A DNA stretch of 64,000 nucleotides from JANWVO01 sp037446555 (GCA_037446555.1 JBBIIK010000007.1:1-64000); one strand, 5' to 3'. Counted from the stretch's first letter, positions 23,718 to 34,583 are shown. Numbers and translations are program-made. Notes: generated from the letters alone by a model not told the origin.

Positions 23718-25291
23718 TTACTTCACCAACAGGAAGTGGCCCGCCACCATGGCGTCGATCCCCGACGAGTAGAAGCTGCGCACCGCGTCGCGCGGCGTGC
23801 ACACCAGCGGATCGCCGAACAGGTTGAAGCTCGTGTTGTAGAGCACGGGTAGCCCCGTTCGACGCCCCCACTCGGTCAGCAGGCGGTGGAACAGCGGGTT
23901 CTCCTCCCTCGACACCACATGCACGCGCACCCAGCCAGGGCCGAGTACGGCAGCCTCGAACGTCTTGCGGTGCCTCTCCTTCACACGTCCTACCGTGGCC
24001 AGGAAACGCGCATTCGGCCCCGCCTCGAGATACTCCTCCGCCGCCTCCTCCGGGACCGACGCCGCGAACTTCCGGAACGCCTCGCGGTGCTTGATGTAGA
24101 CGTTGAGGTTTTCCGTCGAGTACGGGTCCAGCGGCGAGGCGAGGATGGAGCGGTTGCCCAGGGCGCGCGGACCAAACTCCATCCGCCCCTGCATCCACGC
24201 CACGATTTTGTCCTGTGCCAGCTGTCCGATGGCCGCTTCCAGCAGCTCCTCCCGCGTCGGCAGGTAGCGGAACCGCAGCTTGCAGTTCTCGAGGACCTTC
24301 TTGATCTGCTCGGCCGTGAACTCGGGGCCCAGGCAAAGGCTTTTCATCGGCCGCCGCCCGCCTTGCCCGTGCGTGCGGTGCCAGGCGTGGAAGGCAGCGC
24401 CGATGGCCGTTCCGCTGTTGCCCGCCGCGGGCTGCACGAATACGTTCGTCCACCGGCCGCTGCGCTCGAGCGCCGCCACCAGCAGCGCGTTCAGCGCCAG
24501 TCCGCCCGCCAGGCACAGGTTACCCCCCTCGCCGGCGAACTCCATCACCGTCGCTTCCGCCGCCGCCTGCATGCTGGCCGCGACGTCCGGCTTCATCGCC
24601 TCCGGAATCGCGGCGCCATCGGCCAGCCCCAGCGCCTGGTAGAAGCGCGCGCCGAAGCCCCCAGCCTCGCGCCGGTCCATGTCGAACCACGACGCATCCA
24701 CGCGGAAGCCCGCGCCGTCGCGGCGCAGGATCTGGCGGAACAGCTCCGCATACCTCGGCTCGCCGGAAGCCGACAGCCACTGCACCTTGTGCTCTTCGAG
24801 CATGGGACGGAAGCCGAGCAGCTCGGTGACGCGGCTGTATAGGTCGCCGAGCGAGTCCGGATACGAGAGTTCGGCTTCCAGCCGCAGGTCGGTCCCTTCG
24901 GCGCGCCAGCGGGAGCCGCAACGGAAATCGCCGAGATTGTCCATGGCGACCACCGTGGCGGCGTCGAACGGCGATGCATAGTAGGCGGAAGCAGCGTGCG
25001 CGCGGTGATGGTCCACGCTCACCACGCGCGCCCGCGGGAACTCGCGCCGCAGCTCCAGGTGGATGTGGCGCGCGCGGTGACCCTCGCCGAGCGGGCGCGC
25101 CAGCGCCACCGTCTCGACGTCGCCCCCGCTTGCGCCCGCCACCTCCAGCGCCATGCGGATCGCCTCAACCGGCAGATCCCCGCGCACGTGCCGCGGCGAC
25201 GCCTTCTGCTGCTCGACAGCCGATACCAGTTCGCCGTCCCGCAGAACGGCGCATGCGGCGTCTTTCAAAAGACCGCCCAAACCGACAATGA

Positions 25292-25295
<4 letters not shown>
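23718..25295 (-). CDS. NodU/CmcH-family O-carbamoyltransferase
   Basis: A 525-residue carbamoyltransferase of the NodU/TobZ/CmcH type, which uses carbamoyl phosphate and ATP to carbamoylate a hydroxyl group. The N-terminal Kae1-like domain has SVDHHRAHAASAYYASPFDAATVV (metal-binding histidines), VVAMDNLGDFRCG, GGLALNALLVAAL and VFVQPAAGNSGTAIG. The C-terminal domain has RMEFGPRALGNRSILASP and LPVLYNTSFNLFGDPLV. The ATG 25295 overlaps the glnS stop as ATGA, an odd partner for an enzyme usually found with antibiotic or glycan biosynthesis genes. No such genes lie nearby, so the acceptor is unknown. Confidence 0.9.
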
Positions 25296-27010
<1,715 letters not shown>

Positions 27011-27017
27011 CGCTTGG

Positions 27018-28463
27018 TTATGACTCCTGCTTGAGCAACTCGACCGCCCGCGCGATCCGTTCCAGGCACGCCTTCCGCCCCACCACTTCCAGAGTCTCAA
27101 AGAGCGGCGGCGCGTTCTTCCTGCCACAGACTGCCACGCGGATTGGCTGGAACATCTGTCCCGCCTTCAGCCCCAGCTCCGCGGCTGCCGCGCGCAACCG
27201 CTCCTCGACCGCCTGATGCGTGAACTCGCCGTCCGCCAGCACTTCCAGAGCCTTCTCCAGCGCCCGCAGCGCCATCCCGCCGTCGCCTTTTTGCGGGATC
27301 AGCTCGGCCGTATCGTACGGCGCCAGCTCCTTCACGAAGAAGAAGTCGGCTACTGCCACGGCGTCATTCAGCGTCTTGATGCGCTCCTGGATCAGCGGCG
27401 TCACGCGCAGCGCCTTCTCGCGCGTGACCTCGTACCCTGCCCTGCGCCACACCGGCTCCAGCAACTCCGCCAGCCGTTCCGCGGGAAGCGAGTAGATATG
27501 CTGCGAGTTCAGCCACAGCGCCTTGGGATCAATGGGATCCTCCTCGGTGAAGTTCACCACGGCGTTGGAGCGGTTCACTCCTTCCAGCGTGAACGCCTCC
27601 ACCAGCTCCTCGCGGGTCATCTTTTCGCGGTCGTCCTTCGGGTTCCAGCCGAGCAAGCACAGGAAGTTCACGTAGGCGTGCGGCAGGAAGCCCGCGTCGC
27701 GATAAGTGAGCACGCTCACCACCGGGCCGTGCCGCCGCTTGGAGAGCTTCGCCCCGTCGGGCGCGATCAGCAGCGGCAGGTGCGCGAACTCGGGCATCTC
27801 CGCGCCCAGCGCCTCCAACAGCAGCACGTGCTTGAAGGTGTTGGTGAGGTGGTCCTGCCCGCGGATGATGTGCCTGATGCGCATCTCGGCGTCATCCACG
27901 CAGGAGGCGTGATGGTAGGTGGGAGCGCCCGTCGAACGCAGCAGCGCGAAATCCTCGATGTCCGCCGTGGACTTCGACTGCTCCCCGTACACGCGGTCCC
28001 GGAACGTCACCGTCCGCTCCGGCTCGCGCGGAACCCGGAACCGCAGCACGAACGGCTCGCCCGCCGCCGCGCGCCGGTCGGATTCCTCCCGCGAGAGCGC
28101 CCGCATCTCCGGGTGGCACAACCAGCCCGCCTTCCCGTCGCCCGCATCCGCCGCCTTCGCGTCCGCGGGCGTGAAGTCGCGGTAGGCGCAACCCTTCGCC
28201 AGGAGCGCCTGCGCCGCTTCGCGGTACAGATGAAAGCGCTCGCTCTGCCGGTACTCCTCGTCCCAGCCCAGATCCAGCCAGCGCAACCCCTCAAAGATGG
28301 ATTCGAGCGACTCCTCCGTGTTGCGTTCGACGTCGGTGTCGTCGATCCGGAGGATCATCGTGCCCTTGTTGTGCCGCGCGAACAGCCAGTTGAAGATGAA
28401 CGTCCTTGCGCTGCCGATGTGAAGATAGCCCGTCGGCGAGGGAGCGAACCGCACTCTGACCAT
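27018..28463 (-). CDS. gltX: Glutamyl-tRNA synthetase
   Basis: A 481-residue class I synthetase. RFAPSPTGYLHIGSARTFIFNW carries the HIGH-type motif, LRIDDTDVERN the Glu-binding segment, and LPLLIAPDGAKLSKRRHG the KMSKS motif. A C-terminal anticodon-binding helical domain follows. Normal bacterial GltX length. It sits between rsmA (15 bases upstream) and glnS (7 bases downstream) in an operon of translation genes. With GlnS present, this enzyme is expected to be specific for tRNA-Glu. Confidence 0.95.
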   Translation of the reverse strand: MVRVRFAPSPTGYLHIGSARTFIFNWLFARHNKGTMILRIDDTDVERNTEESLESIFEGLRWLDLGWDEEYRQSERFHLYREAAQALLAKGCAYRDFTPADAKAADAGDGKAGWLCHPEMRALSREESDRRAAAGEPFVLRFRVPREPERTVTFRDRVYGEQSKSTADIEDFALLRSTGAPTYHHASCVDDAEMRIRHIIRGQDHLTNTFKHVLLLEALGAEMPEFAHLPLLIAPDGAKLSKRRHGPVVSVLTYRDAGFLPHAYVNFLCLLGWNPKDDREKMTREELVEAFTLEGVNRSNAVVNFTEEDPIDPKALWLNSQHIYSLPAERLAELLEPVWRRAGYEVTREKALRVTPLIQERIKTLNDAVAVADFFFVKELAPYDTAELIPQKGDGGMALRALEKALEVLADGEFTHQAVEERLRAAAAELGLKAGQMFQPIRVAVCGRKNAPPLFETLEVVGRKACLERIARAVELLKQES

Positions 28464-28478
28464 GAAACTCTCAGTATC

Positions 28479-29213
28479 TCATGATCGTTTCGCCGCCCAT
28501 TCCGCGCGCGCCTGTTCCAGCTCCTCGACGGTGAGTTCCTCGGCGCGGCGCCCCGCGAACGGAATGCCGTCCACGCCCAGGTTGTTGCGGAGCGTCTTGC
28601 GCTTGTGCCGGAAGCACAGCTCGGCAAAGGCGAGAAACGCGCCATAATCGGCCACCCGCGGCACCGCGCGCGGCATGAGCCGCACCACCGCGCTGTCCAC
28701 TTTCGGCGGCGGGCGGAAGGCGCCTGCCTTGACCCCGAACAGCTTCTCCACCTCGCACAGAGCCTGCGCGGCCACGCTCAGATAGCCGTAATCCCGGCTG
28801 CCCGGCGCAGCCGCCAGCCGGTCGGCCACCTCGCGCTGCACCAGAAACACCGCCCTCTCCAGGCCGCGGCCCAGAGCCAGCGTCTTCCTCAGAATCGGCC
28901 CGGTGATGTAGTAGGGGATGTTGCCGCAGACCACTGCAGGCACAAGCGGCGCGAAGTCCACCTCCAACACGTCGCCCTCGATCAGCTGAAAGCGGCTCTC
29001 GCCGGCGAACTGCTCCCTGAGGCGCGCCGCCAGCTGCGGATCGGCCTCGATGCCCGTCACCCTCGCGGCCCGCTCCAACAGCTTGCGCGTCAGGGCGCCC
29101 GGCCCGCAGCCGATCTCGACCACATGCGGGCACGCCTCCCCGCACGCCGCCGCGGCGGTCTTTTCCAGAATTCCTGCGTGGAAAAGGAAGTGCTGTCCGA
29201 GCGGACGCCCCAC
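28479..29213 (-). CDS. rsmA: 16S rRNA adenine dimethyltransferase
   Basis: A 244-residue KsgA/RsmA enzyme that dimethylates the two adjacent adenines in the 3' hairpin of 16S rRNA. GRPLGQHFL is the typical N-terminus, VVEIGCGPGALTRKLL the SAM-binding motif I, and CGNIPYYITGPIL the motif IV (NIPYY). FRPPPKVDSAVVRL is the conserved C-terminal lead-in. Translation appears to start at GTG 29213 with a G-rich site (GGGGCGG) immediately before. It begins ten bases after the anti-sigma factor stop, so the housekeeping genes may be read through from the sigma operon. Slightly short but complete. Confidence 0.93.
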   Translation of the reverse strand: MGRPLGQHFLFHAGILEKTAAAACGEACPHVVEIGCGPGALTRKLLERAARVTGIEADPQLAARLREQFAGESRFQLIEGDVLEVDFAPLVPAVVCGNIPYYITGPILRKTLALGRGLERAVFLVQREVADRLAAAPGSRDYGYLSVAAQALCEVEKLFGVKAGAFRPPPKVDSAVVRLMPRAVPRVADYGAFLAFAELCFRHKRKTLRNNLGVDGIPFAGRRAEELTVEELEQARAEWAAKRS

Positions 29214-29223
29214 GCCGCCCCGC

Positions 29224-29925
29224 TCAGCCCCGGACGTCGATTTCGCTGCGCCCGCGGAACTTCACGCGAACCCAGCCGCTCACAGGCTGCCCAAAAGCCG
29301 TGCCCGGATTGAAGGACGTCATCAAAAGTGTGCTGGCCAGCCGCCTTCGCATTTCATGGCTCGCCGCCGGCCCCTGGCCTTCCGGAATCACGAAGTCCAG
29401 AACCCGGCCCTGCTCGTCGACGAGGATGTCCAGAGTGACTTCGGAATCGTCCGCCAGGTCGAACCACACGCTACGCACCGTCGGCGCCGTCACCACGGCC
29501 AGAGGGACGTCATTGGGGTGCTGCCTCACGATGCCCTGGAAATTCGTCAGCACCAGCGTGAACAGGAACACTGCCGAAGCCAGCCCGCCGGCGGCAGGCA
29601 GGGCCACCGGACGCATCAGATTGTTTACCCAGAGTGAAGCCCGCTCGCCAGCCGCCCGCAATGCGCCTCGCAAACCGGCATAGTACCGCCTTCGCGCCGC
29701 CTCCTTCGAAGCGATCGACCGCAGCGCCAGCGACACATACGCCGGCGCCGCCTTCTTCGGAAGGCTCTTCACCGACACCCGAACCATCTCCAGTTGCGCC
29801 AGCCGCTCCGCGCACGCGGGACACCGCGCCAGATGCTCCTGGACCTCGCGACGCTCTTCGTCCAGCACGCGCCCGTCCTGGAACGCGGACAGCGTCAACC
29901 TTACCTGTTGGCACTCCATCATCAC
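29224..29925 (-). CDS. Zinc-finger anti-sigma factor
   Basis: A 233-residue membrane anti-sigma factor. The N-terminal zf-HC2 domain has MECQQVRLTLSAFQDG followed by EVQEHLARCPACAERL (HX3CX2C), which binds Zn and the ECF sigma factor encoded upstream. One membrane segment is at about residues 108-125 (LPAAGGLASAVFLFTLVLTNF). The extracytoplasmic part (VTLDILVDEQGRVLDFVIP) resembles a TonB-C-like or DUF fold and may sense envelope state. The gene follows the sigma factor by ten bases, the usual cognate arrangement. Confidence 0.85.
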   Translation of the reverse strand: MMMECQQVRLTLSAFQDGRVLDEERREVQEHLARCPACAERLAQLEMVRVSVKSLPKKAAPAYVSLALRSIASKEAARRRYYAGLRGALRAAGERASLWVNNLMRPVALPAAGGLASAVFLFTLVLTNFQGIVRQHPNDVPLAVVTAPTVRSVWFDLADDSEVTLDILVDEQGRVLDFVIPEGQGPAASHEMRRRLASTLLMTSFNPGTAFGQPVSGWVRVKFRGRSEIDVRG

Positions 29926-29935
29926 GATCCAGACC

Positions 29936-30610
29936 TCAGTCAGATGCCGTCTGCGGCGACAACGCCAGCCCCCGCGCGGGCTCCAACTTGTCCATCAGCG
30001 CCCTGCGCAGCGCCTCGCGCCCCCGCAGGATTCTGGACTTCACCGTGCCGATCGATACGTCCAGTATGTCGGCAATCTCCTCGTAGCTCAGCTCTTCCAG
30101 ATCCCTCAGGATCACGGCCGAGCGGAATACTGGATTCAGACCCTCCAGCGCCTCCTCGATCGCCGTCCTCATCTCGCCGTTCAGCGTCCAGTCGTAGGGC
30201 GTCCTGCCACGGTCGCTCAACAGCTCGATCCGGTTCGCCTCCCCGGAATCCCCGTCCAGCACAACCTCCGCCTTCCGGTGCCGGGTGAACCAGCGGCGCC
30301 GGTTGTGCGCCTCGTTGACGGCGATCCGGTAGATCCACGTTTTCAGAGAACTCTGCCCGCGGAACCCGGCCACGCCGCGAAACACTTTCAGGAAGACATC
30401 CTGCACGACGTCGCCGACTTCGTTCGGATCGTCCACAAGCCGGTACACGAGCTGGTACACCGGACCCTGGAACCGTTCGAGCAGAGCCTCGTAGGCTGCA
30501 TCGTCACCCTCGCGCAGCCGTTCGAGCATCCGCTCCTCGGAGCCGAACTCCGGCCAGTTGGCCGCTTCCGGTCCTTCGGCCTGCCCGAATTCATTCACGC
30601 CCGGCGGCAT
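29936..30610 (-). CDS. ECF RNA polymerase sigma factor (RpoE-like)
   Basis: A 224-residue group IV sigma factor. Region 2 is FQGPVYQLVYRLVDDPNEVGDVVQDVFLKVFRG and LKTWIYRIAVNEAHNRRRW; region 4 is LNPVFRSAVILRDLEELSYEEIADILDVSIGTVKSRILRGR. ATG 30610 is preferred because AGGAGG lies six bases upstream; longer starts give unlikely Arg-rich leaders. The adjacent zf-HC2 protein is its probable inhibitor. A GGAAC-N18-GTC element upstream suggests autoregulation. It probably controls an envelope stress regulon. Confidence 0.92.
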   Translation of the reverse strand: MPPGVNEFGQAEGPEAANWPEFGSEERMLERLREGDDAAYEALLERFQGPVYQLVYRLVDDPNEVGDVVQDVFLKVFRGVAGFRGQSSLKTWIYRIAVNEAHNRRRWFTRHRKAEVVLDGDSGEANRIELLSDRGRTPYDWTLNGEMRTAIEEALEGLNPVFRSAVILRDLEELSYEEIADILDVSIGTVKSRILRGREALRRALMDKLEPARGLALSPQTASD

Positions 30611-30632
30611 CGCTGCCTCCTGATGGCTTCCC

Positions 30633-30652
30633 AGGCGCCAACCTGGGCGCCT
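30633..30652. repeat. Inverted repeat in the sigma factor leader
   Basis: Perfect 7-base arms AGGCGCC (30633-30639) and GGCGCCT (30646-30652) surround a 6-base spacer, lying between the candidate ECF promoter and the AGGAGG site of the sigma gene. In RNA it would form a leader hairpin close to the ribosome site. Confidence 0.45.
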
Positions 30653-30664
30653 CTGTCTGGTATG

Positions 30665-30690
30665 GACACTGCCAAAGCCACTTTGGTTCC
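30665..30690 (-). promoter_or_regulatory. Candidate ECF-type promoter (GGAAC-N18-GTC) for the sigma operon
   Basis: Read on the minus strand, GGAAC at 30690-30686 and GTC at 30667-30665 are 18 bases apart, 55-80 bases before the sigma factor ATG. The GGAAC -35 is typical of RpoE-like promoters, and such sigma factors often drive their own operon. A CCAAAG-TGG-CTTTGG dyad lies inside the spacer. Pattern match only. Confidence 0.4.
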
Positions 30691-30721
30691 TGCTACTCTC
30701 AGTTTCCACCCGCGCCGCCCA

Positions 30722-32863
30722 TTATTCAATCACAAAACTGAGCCGCTCCTCCCCGGCCGGCTGCCCGTTCTGCGACAGCACCGCCCTCACCTCGTACTGT
30801 CCCGGGGGCCAGCCGCCGGCGGGAACTTGCGCGATGTAGGGGATCCGCCCGTCAGGGCCCGGATCGGGCAGCGGCGCCTCCCCTTGTCCCAGCACCTGCC
30901 CGTCCCGGCTGAACTCCATGGTCAGCGTGGGCTTGGGACTCCCGGCGGGCGTGCGGATCACGCAGTAGATTGCGATCTGCGCCGCGGGACCGGCCGCGAT
31001 CCGCCCCTCCAGCTCCGGCACCACCCGCCCCTTCTCGAACCGCAACGGGTTGGCCCCGTCGTCACGCCCCTCGGCGGGCTCCACGCGGCGGATCAGCACC
31101 AGCGACGACAGCGTCGCGCCCTGCGCTCGCGCAGCCATCACCGCCACGCGCCTCGCTCCCATCTTGCCGGAGGTCCAGTCCATCACCGCCGTCTCCAGCG
31201 TGTACCGCCCGGGCGGCAGCTCGAACGGCTCGGAAAACGTGAAATTGCCGGCGCGGTAATTCTCCAGCTTGTCCAACTCCCGCACCAGCGGATAATCTCG
31301 CTGGAACTTCCGCACCACCTGCCATTGCGAGTCCCGGATCAACCCCAGCAGGGAAAAATGCAGCGCAAACGTCTTTCGCTGCTCATCCTGCTTCACTTCC
31401 AGGTTTTTCAACGGGACCTCCATCGCCACGACGCCCTTCACCAGGCTCCCCTGCTGCCCGAACCGGAACGAGGCGGAGCGGAACTCCACGTCCCGCGGCA
31501 GCTTCTGCAGCGCCAGCGCCTTCAGGATCGGCACCTCCCAGGGGAAGAGCACGTCGCGGAACTCCGGCGGCAGGGCGAAGTAGCCCACGCGCGACTGCGC
31601 CGTCAGCCCCTCGCGTTTCACCCGCACCGCCAGCTGACGGTATTTCCCGTCGAAATTCCGGTTTTGCGGCTTGTAGGTGGCCTCGTAATAGGCGTAAATG
31701 TCCTCCACAATCCGCTCCATCGGCCGGCGGAAATCGTTGGTGTCCGCCACCAGGAATCCGCCCGTCGAAGCGGCCAGGCTTTGCAGCCATGCCTGCGGAT
31801 TGTTCCGCGTCGCCGCCACCTGCCGGTCGGTGCGTTTCATGCCCGCCGCGGTCTCCGCCGTCTTCGTCGCCGTGTTTTCCAACCCTGAGGGAAGCTGGTT
31901 GACCGACTGGAGCGTGTCGATGCTGGGCGCGCTCTGCGACCACGTGGTCAGCCCCTTGGCGTCCACCGTGTAGAAGCTGAAATTGGTGCGGTTGGCCTCG
32001 CCGAGCAGCGTCTGGTACATCTGGTCCTGCGCTTCGTCCACCACCAGCCACTCGGTGAAGTAGATCCCTGTCTTGCGCCCGGCGAGCCCCTGCTGTCCTT
32101 TCACCAGCGCCAGCAGCGAAGTCAGCGACAGCGAGCCCTGCTGCTCGCGCGCCGTTTGCTCCAGGAACACCTCCATGTTCTGCAACGCCCGCGCCATCGC
32201 CTGCTCGGCGTAGTTGGCGCCGTCGGGCGCCTGACCCGCTGCAGGCGGCTGCTCCGCCCGCGCCGCGTCGGCGGCGCGCGCCTGCGCGGACGCCTTCTTC
32301 CCCTCGTCTCTCTCCTGCCTCATATTGGTGGCCACGCCGCTGGTGGCCCGTTCGATCGCCCGCTTCAGAAGCCCCTTGTCCCGCGTGAAGCCCTGCAACA
32401 CGCGCAGCGCGGGGTCGACCCGGAACACGGCGAAGTAGACGTTCGGGTCTGTTTCCTTCGACACCAGATGATTGGCCGCGTCCCGGCTGAGCCGCATCGC
32501 CTCCGGCCCCAACCGTTCGAAGACCAGGCTGACCAGCCGCAACTGACGCAGCGGGTCCAGAGTCACCCTCTGCTGATTCTCCAGCACCGCCTGCGGCCCT
32601 TCGATCAGGCGCAGCGAGCGTAACTGCTGCGGCGCTCCGTCCTCGAGAATTTCGATCTCCTCGGGCTTGAGATCCTTGACCAGACGCCCCCGGCGGTCCC
32701 GCACGATCAGGTCCACTACAACCTCATCGACGTCCACCACAATCGCCGGCGGAGGCGCAGGCGCGGGCGCGGGCGCCTGCCCGCTTCCAGGCCCCGGCAG
32801 AACCAGCGACACGGCCGCAACAGCCACGGCCAAACCACGTCTCATGAATGTCCGGGAGTTCAC
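30722..32863 (-). CDS. Exported VWFA-related domain protein
   Basis: About 713 residues. The start is GTG 32863: an AAAGGAG lies seven bases upstream, and the reading gives a signal peptide (FMRRGLAVAVAAVSLVLPGPGSG). An Ala-Pro stretch follows, then the Acidobacteria-typical segment VVVDLIVRDRRGRLVKDLKPEEIEILEDG and a VWFA-like domain (about 110-350). The MIDAS DxSxS signature is not evident (LVFERLGPEAMRLS at that place), so metal-dependent ligand binding is doubtful. The C-terminal half is beta-rich without a recognised enzyme motif and may be Ig-like. Exact role unknown; such proteins are highly duplicated in this phylum. Confidence 0.8.
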   Translation of the reverse strand: MNSRTFMRRGLAVAVAAVSLVLPGPGSGQAPAPAPAPPPAIVVDVDEVVVDLIVRDRRGRLVKDLKPEEIEILEDGAPQQLRSLRLIEGPQAVLENQQRVTLDPLRQLRLVSLVFERLGPEAMRLSRDAANHLVSKETDPNVYFAVFRVDPALRVLQGFTRDKGLLKRAIERATSGVATNMRQERDEGKKASAQARAADAARAEQPPAAGQAPDGANYAEQAMARALQNMEVFLEQTAREQQGSLSLTSLLALVKGQQGLAGRKTGIYFTEWLVVDEAQDQMYQTLLGEANRTNFSFYTVDAKGLTTWSQSAPSIDTLQSVNQLPSGLENTATKTAETAAGMKRTDRQVAATRNNPQAWLQSLAASTGGFLVADTNDFRRPMERIVEDIYAYYEATYKPQNRNFDGKYRQLAVRVKREGLTAQSRVGYFALPPEFRDVLFPWEVPILKALALQKLPRDVEFRSASFRFGQQGSLVKGVVAMEVPLKNLEVKQDEQRKTFALHFSLLGLIRDSQWQVVRKFQRDYPLVRELDKLENYRAGNFTFSEPFELPPGRYTLETAVMDWTSGKMGARRVAVMAARAQGATLSSLVLIRRVEPAEGRDDGANPLRFEKGRVVPELEGRIAAGPAAQIAIYCVIRTPAGSPKPTLTMEFSRDGQVLGQGEAPLPDPGPDGRIPYIAQVPAGGWPPGQYEVRAVLSQNGQPAGEERLSFVIE

Positions 32864-32972
32864 CCCACGCTCCTTTCGGCCGTCCTGCCGGGCGGCCTTG
32901 CTTTCACCGCCGGAGACAACGCCCGAAGGAATCAATTGTTCTCCGGCACCGCCGGCGGATCTCCATCCAACT

Positions 32973-33983
32973 CTAGCGGCCGCCACCCGGCGGCGCAATC
33001 CCCGCCCCCGGCGCGCCTACAGCAGCACGTTGAACAAGATACCCCACGGCGATGATGCCCGCCGTCATCAGCGCAATGAACACTGCCAGCAACTGAGGCC
33101 GCAGCACGTTCCTCAGGATGATCATCTCCGGCGCCGACAGCGCCGTAACAGCCATCGTGAACGCCAATATCGTGCCCAGCGGCATCCCCTTGCCGGCCAG
33201 CGCCTCCGTGATCGGCAACACCCCGGCTACGTTGGCGTACAGCGGCACGCCCAGCAGCACCGCTACCGGAACAGCGAACGGATTGCCCGGCCCCGCCCAC
33301 TTCATCACCAGATCGCCCGGCACATAGCCGTGAATGAACGCACCGGCGGCGATCCCGCCCACGATGTAAGGCCACACCTTGCCCAGGATTTCGCGCATCG
33401 ACCGCCAGCCCTCCGCCGCCCTGGCGCGCAACGGCATGACAGTCACCTCGCCGGCGCCCGCAGGCACCTCCCACACGAAGGGCTCGGCCCATTTCTCCAG
33501 CTTCAGAAGGCCGATCACGATCCCCCCGGCGATGGCCAGCGCCACCCCGAAGCCGATGTAGGCGAGCGCGATCCGCCACCCGAACAGCCCCCACAGCAGC
33601 GCCACCGCCACTTCGTTCACCATCGGCGCCGCAATCAGGTAGGAGAAGGTCACGCCCAGCGGCACGCCGCCTTTCAGGAACCCGATGAACAGCGGCACCG
33701 CCGAGCAACTGCAAAACGGCGTGAAGATGCCGGTCACCGCCGCCGCCACGTTGCCGAAAAACAGCCGCTTGCCCCCGAGAATGCGCCGCACCGCCTCCGG
33801 TTGCAGCCACGTTTGCAACGTGCCGGCGGCGAAGCTCACCAGCGCCAGCAGCGTGATCACCTTCGGCACGTCGTAGAGAAAGAACTCCACGCTCGATCCC
33901 AGCCTGGAAGCCGGATCGAGGCCGACGACCCGCTCCGTCGCCCAGCGGGCGAACCATTCGTAAGGGGCGAAAAGGCTGGGCAT
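32973..33983 (-). CDS. Permease of the ArsP/YraQ (DUF318) family
   Basis: A 336-residue membrane protein with about eight to ten helices. The diagnostic motif is GIFTPFCSCSAVPLFIGFLKGGVPLG, a cysteine pair in a conserved membrane segment, with AAPMVNEVAVALLWGLFGW and LPITEALAGKGMPLGTILAFTMAVTALSAPEMIIL in the second half. ArsP members export trivalent organoarsenicals; other YraQ proteins have unknown substrates. It is the third gene of arsR-thioredoxin-permease, nine bases after the thioredoxin-like gene, supporting metalloid or thiol-reactive compound export. Confidence 0.85.
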   Translation of the reverse strand: MPSLFAPYEWFARWATERVVGLDPASRLGSSVEFFLYDVPKVITLLALVSFAAGTLQTWLQPEAVRRILGGKRLFFGNVAAAVTGIFTPFCSCSAVPLFIGFLKGGVPLGVTFSYLIAAPMVNEVAVALLWGLFGWRIALAYIGFGVALAIAGGIVIGLLKLEKWAEPFVWEVPAGAGEVTVMPLRARAAEGWRSMREILGKVWPYIVGGIAAGAFIHGYVPGDLVMKWAGPGNPFAVPVAVLLGVPLYANVAGVLPITEALAGKGMPLGTILAFTMAVTALSAPEMIILRNVLRPQLLAVFIALMTAGIIAVGYLVQRAAVGAPGAGIAPPGGGR

Positions 33984-33992
33984 CCGGCACGC

Positions 33993-34229
33993 TCAACTTT
34001 CCTGAAGAAGCGGCTTGATCTCCTCGGGCGAGCCCACGCGCCCTACCAGCTTGAACTTGCCGTTCACCGCCAGCGCCGGCGACACCAGCGCTCCCATCCG
34101 TGCGATTTCCTTGAAGTCGGTGATCTTCTCGATCTCATACGCCAGCCCGAGAGAGCGCGCGGCGGCCTCCGCGCTCTCCTTCAACTGGTTGCACTTGGCG
34201 CAGCCGGACCCGAGAATCTGAATTTTCAC
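33993..34229 (-). CDS. Small thioredoxin-like redox-active disulfide protein
   Basis: A 78-residue thioredoxin-fold protein of the redox-active disulfide protein 2 type: VKIQILGSGCAKCNQLKESAEAAARSLG with a CAKC active site, then ITDFKEIARMGALVSPALAVNGKFKLVGRVGSPEEIKPLL with the cis-proline SPAL. It starts at GTG 34229, which overlaps the arsR stop (GTGA), so the two are translationally coupled. Such proteins next to ArsP/YraQ permeases probably reduce or hand over the permease substrate or its cysteines; this is inferred from context. Confidence 0.88.
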   Translation of the reverse strand: MKIQILGSGCAKCNQLKESAEAAARSLGLAYEIEKITDFKEIARMGALVSPALAVNGKFKLVGRVGSPEEIKPLLQES

Positions 34230-34537
34230 TTGAAGCGCTCCTTTTGTGGCGACTGAACAGTCTGATCCGCGCACTCCAGCAGGCGCAGCACGCAGCGGTC
34301 CTTCAGACGGTAGAAGACATTGAGCCCGCGCTTTTCCGCCTCCAGTAGCCCGGCCTTGCGGAGCTGCGCCAGGTGCTTGCTCACCGTGGAAAAATCGCCG
34401 CCCGCAAGATCATGCAACTCGCAGACGCAGCGCTCTCCGCCCCGGAGCTGCTCGATCAGGAACAGGCGCGCCGGGTGCGCCAGCGCCTTCAGGACCGCGG
34501 CCCGCCTCTCCAGGCGGAACGCCGCTTGCGCGTTCAT
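34226..34537 (-). CDS. arsR: ArsR-family metalloregulator
   Basis: A 103-residue winged-helix repressor. LKALAHPARLFLIEQLRGGERCVCELHDLAGGDFSTVSKHLAQLRKAGLLEAEKRG is the whole DNA-binding domain. The CVC pair in ERCVCEL sits at the alpha3 position that binds As(III) or similar soft metals in classical ArsR. It would release DNA when the ligand binds. A perfect palindrome directly upstream is the likely operator. First gene of arsR-thioredoxin-permease. Confidence 0.92.
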   Translation of the reverse strand: MNAQAAFRLERRAAVLKALAHPARLFLIEQLRGGERCVCELHDLAGGDFSTVSKHLAQLRKAGLLEAEKRGLNVFYRLKDRCVLRLLECADQTVQSPQKERFK

Positions 34538-34551
34538 CCACTTCCAGCGTA

Positions 34552-34583
34552 GCAACTATTTGAAGGAATCGTCAAATAGTTGC
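34552..34583. promoter_or_regulatory. ArsR operator: perfect 12-base palindrome
   Basis: Arms GCAACTATTTGA (34552-34563) and TCAAATAGTTGC (34572-34583) are exact complements around 8 bases. The element lies 15 bases before the arsR ATG on the minus strand and is AT-rich in a GC-rich genome. The half-site TCAAATA resembles known ArsR/SmtB binding sites, and the position fits autorepression. No T-run follows, so it is not a terminator for the alcohol dehydrogenase gene. Confidence 0.75.

Noticed and set aside
34552..34583. Intrinsic terminator for the alcohol dehydrogenase gene
   Set aside because: The dyad is AT-rich and lacks a T-run on the minus strand. Its place before arsR fits an operator better.
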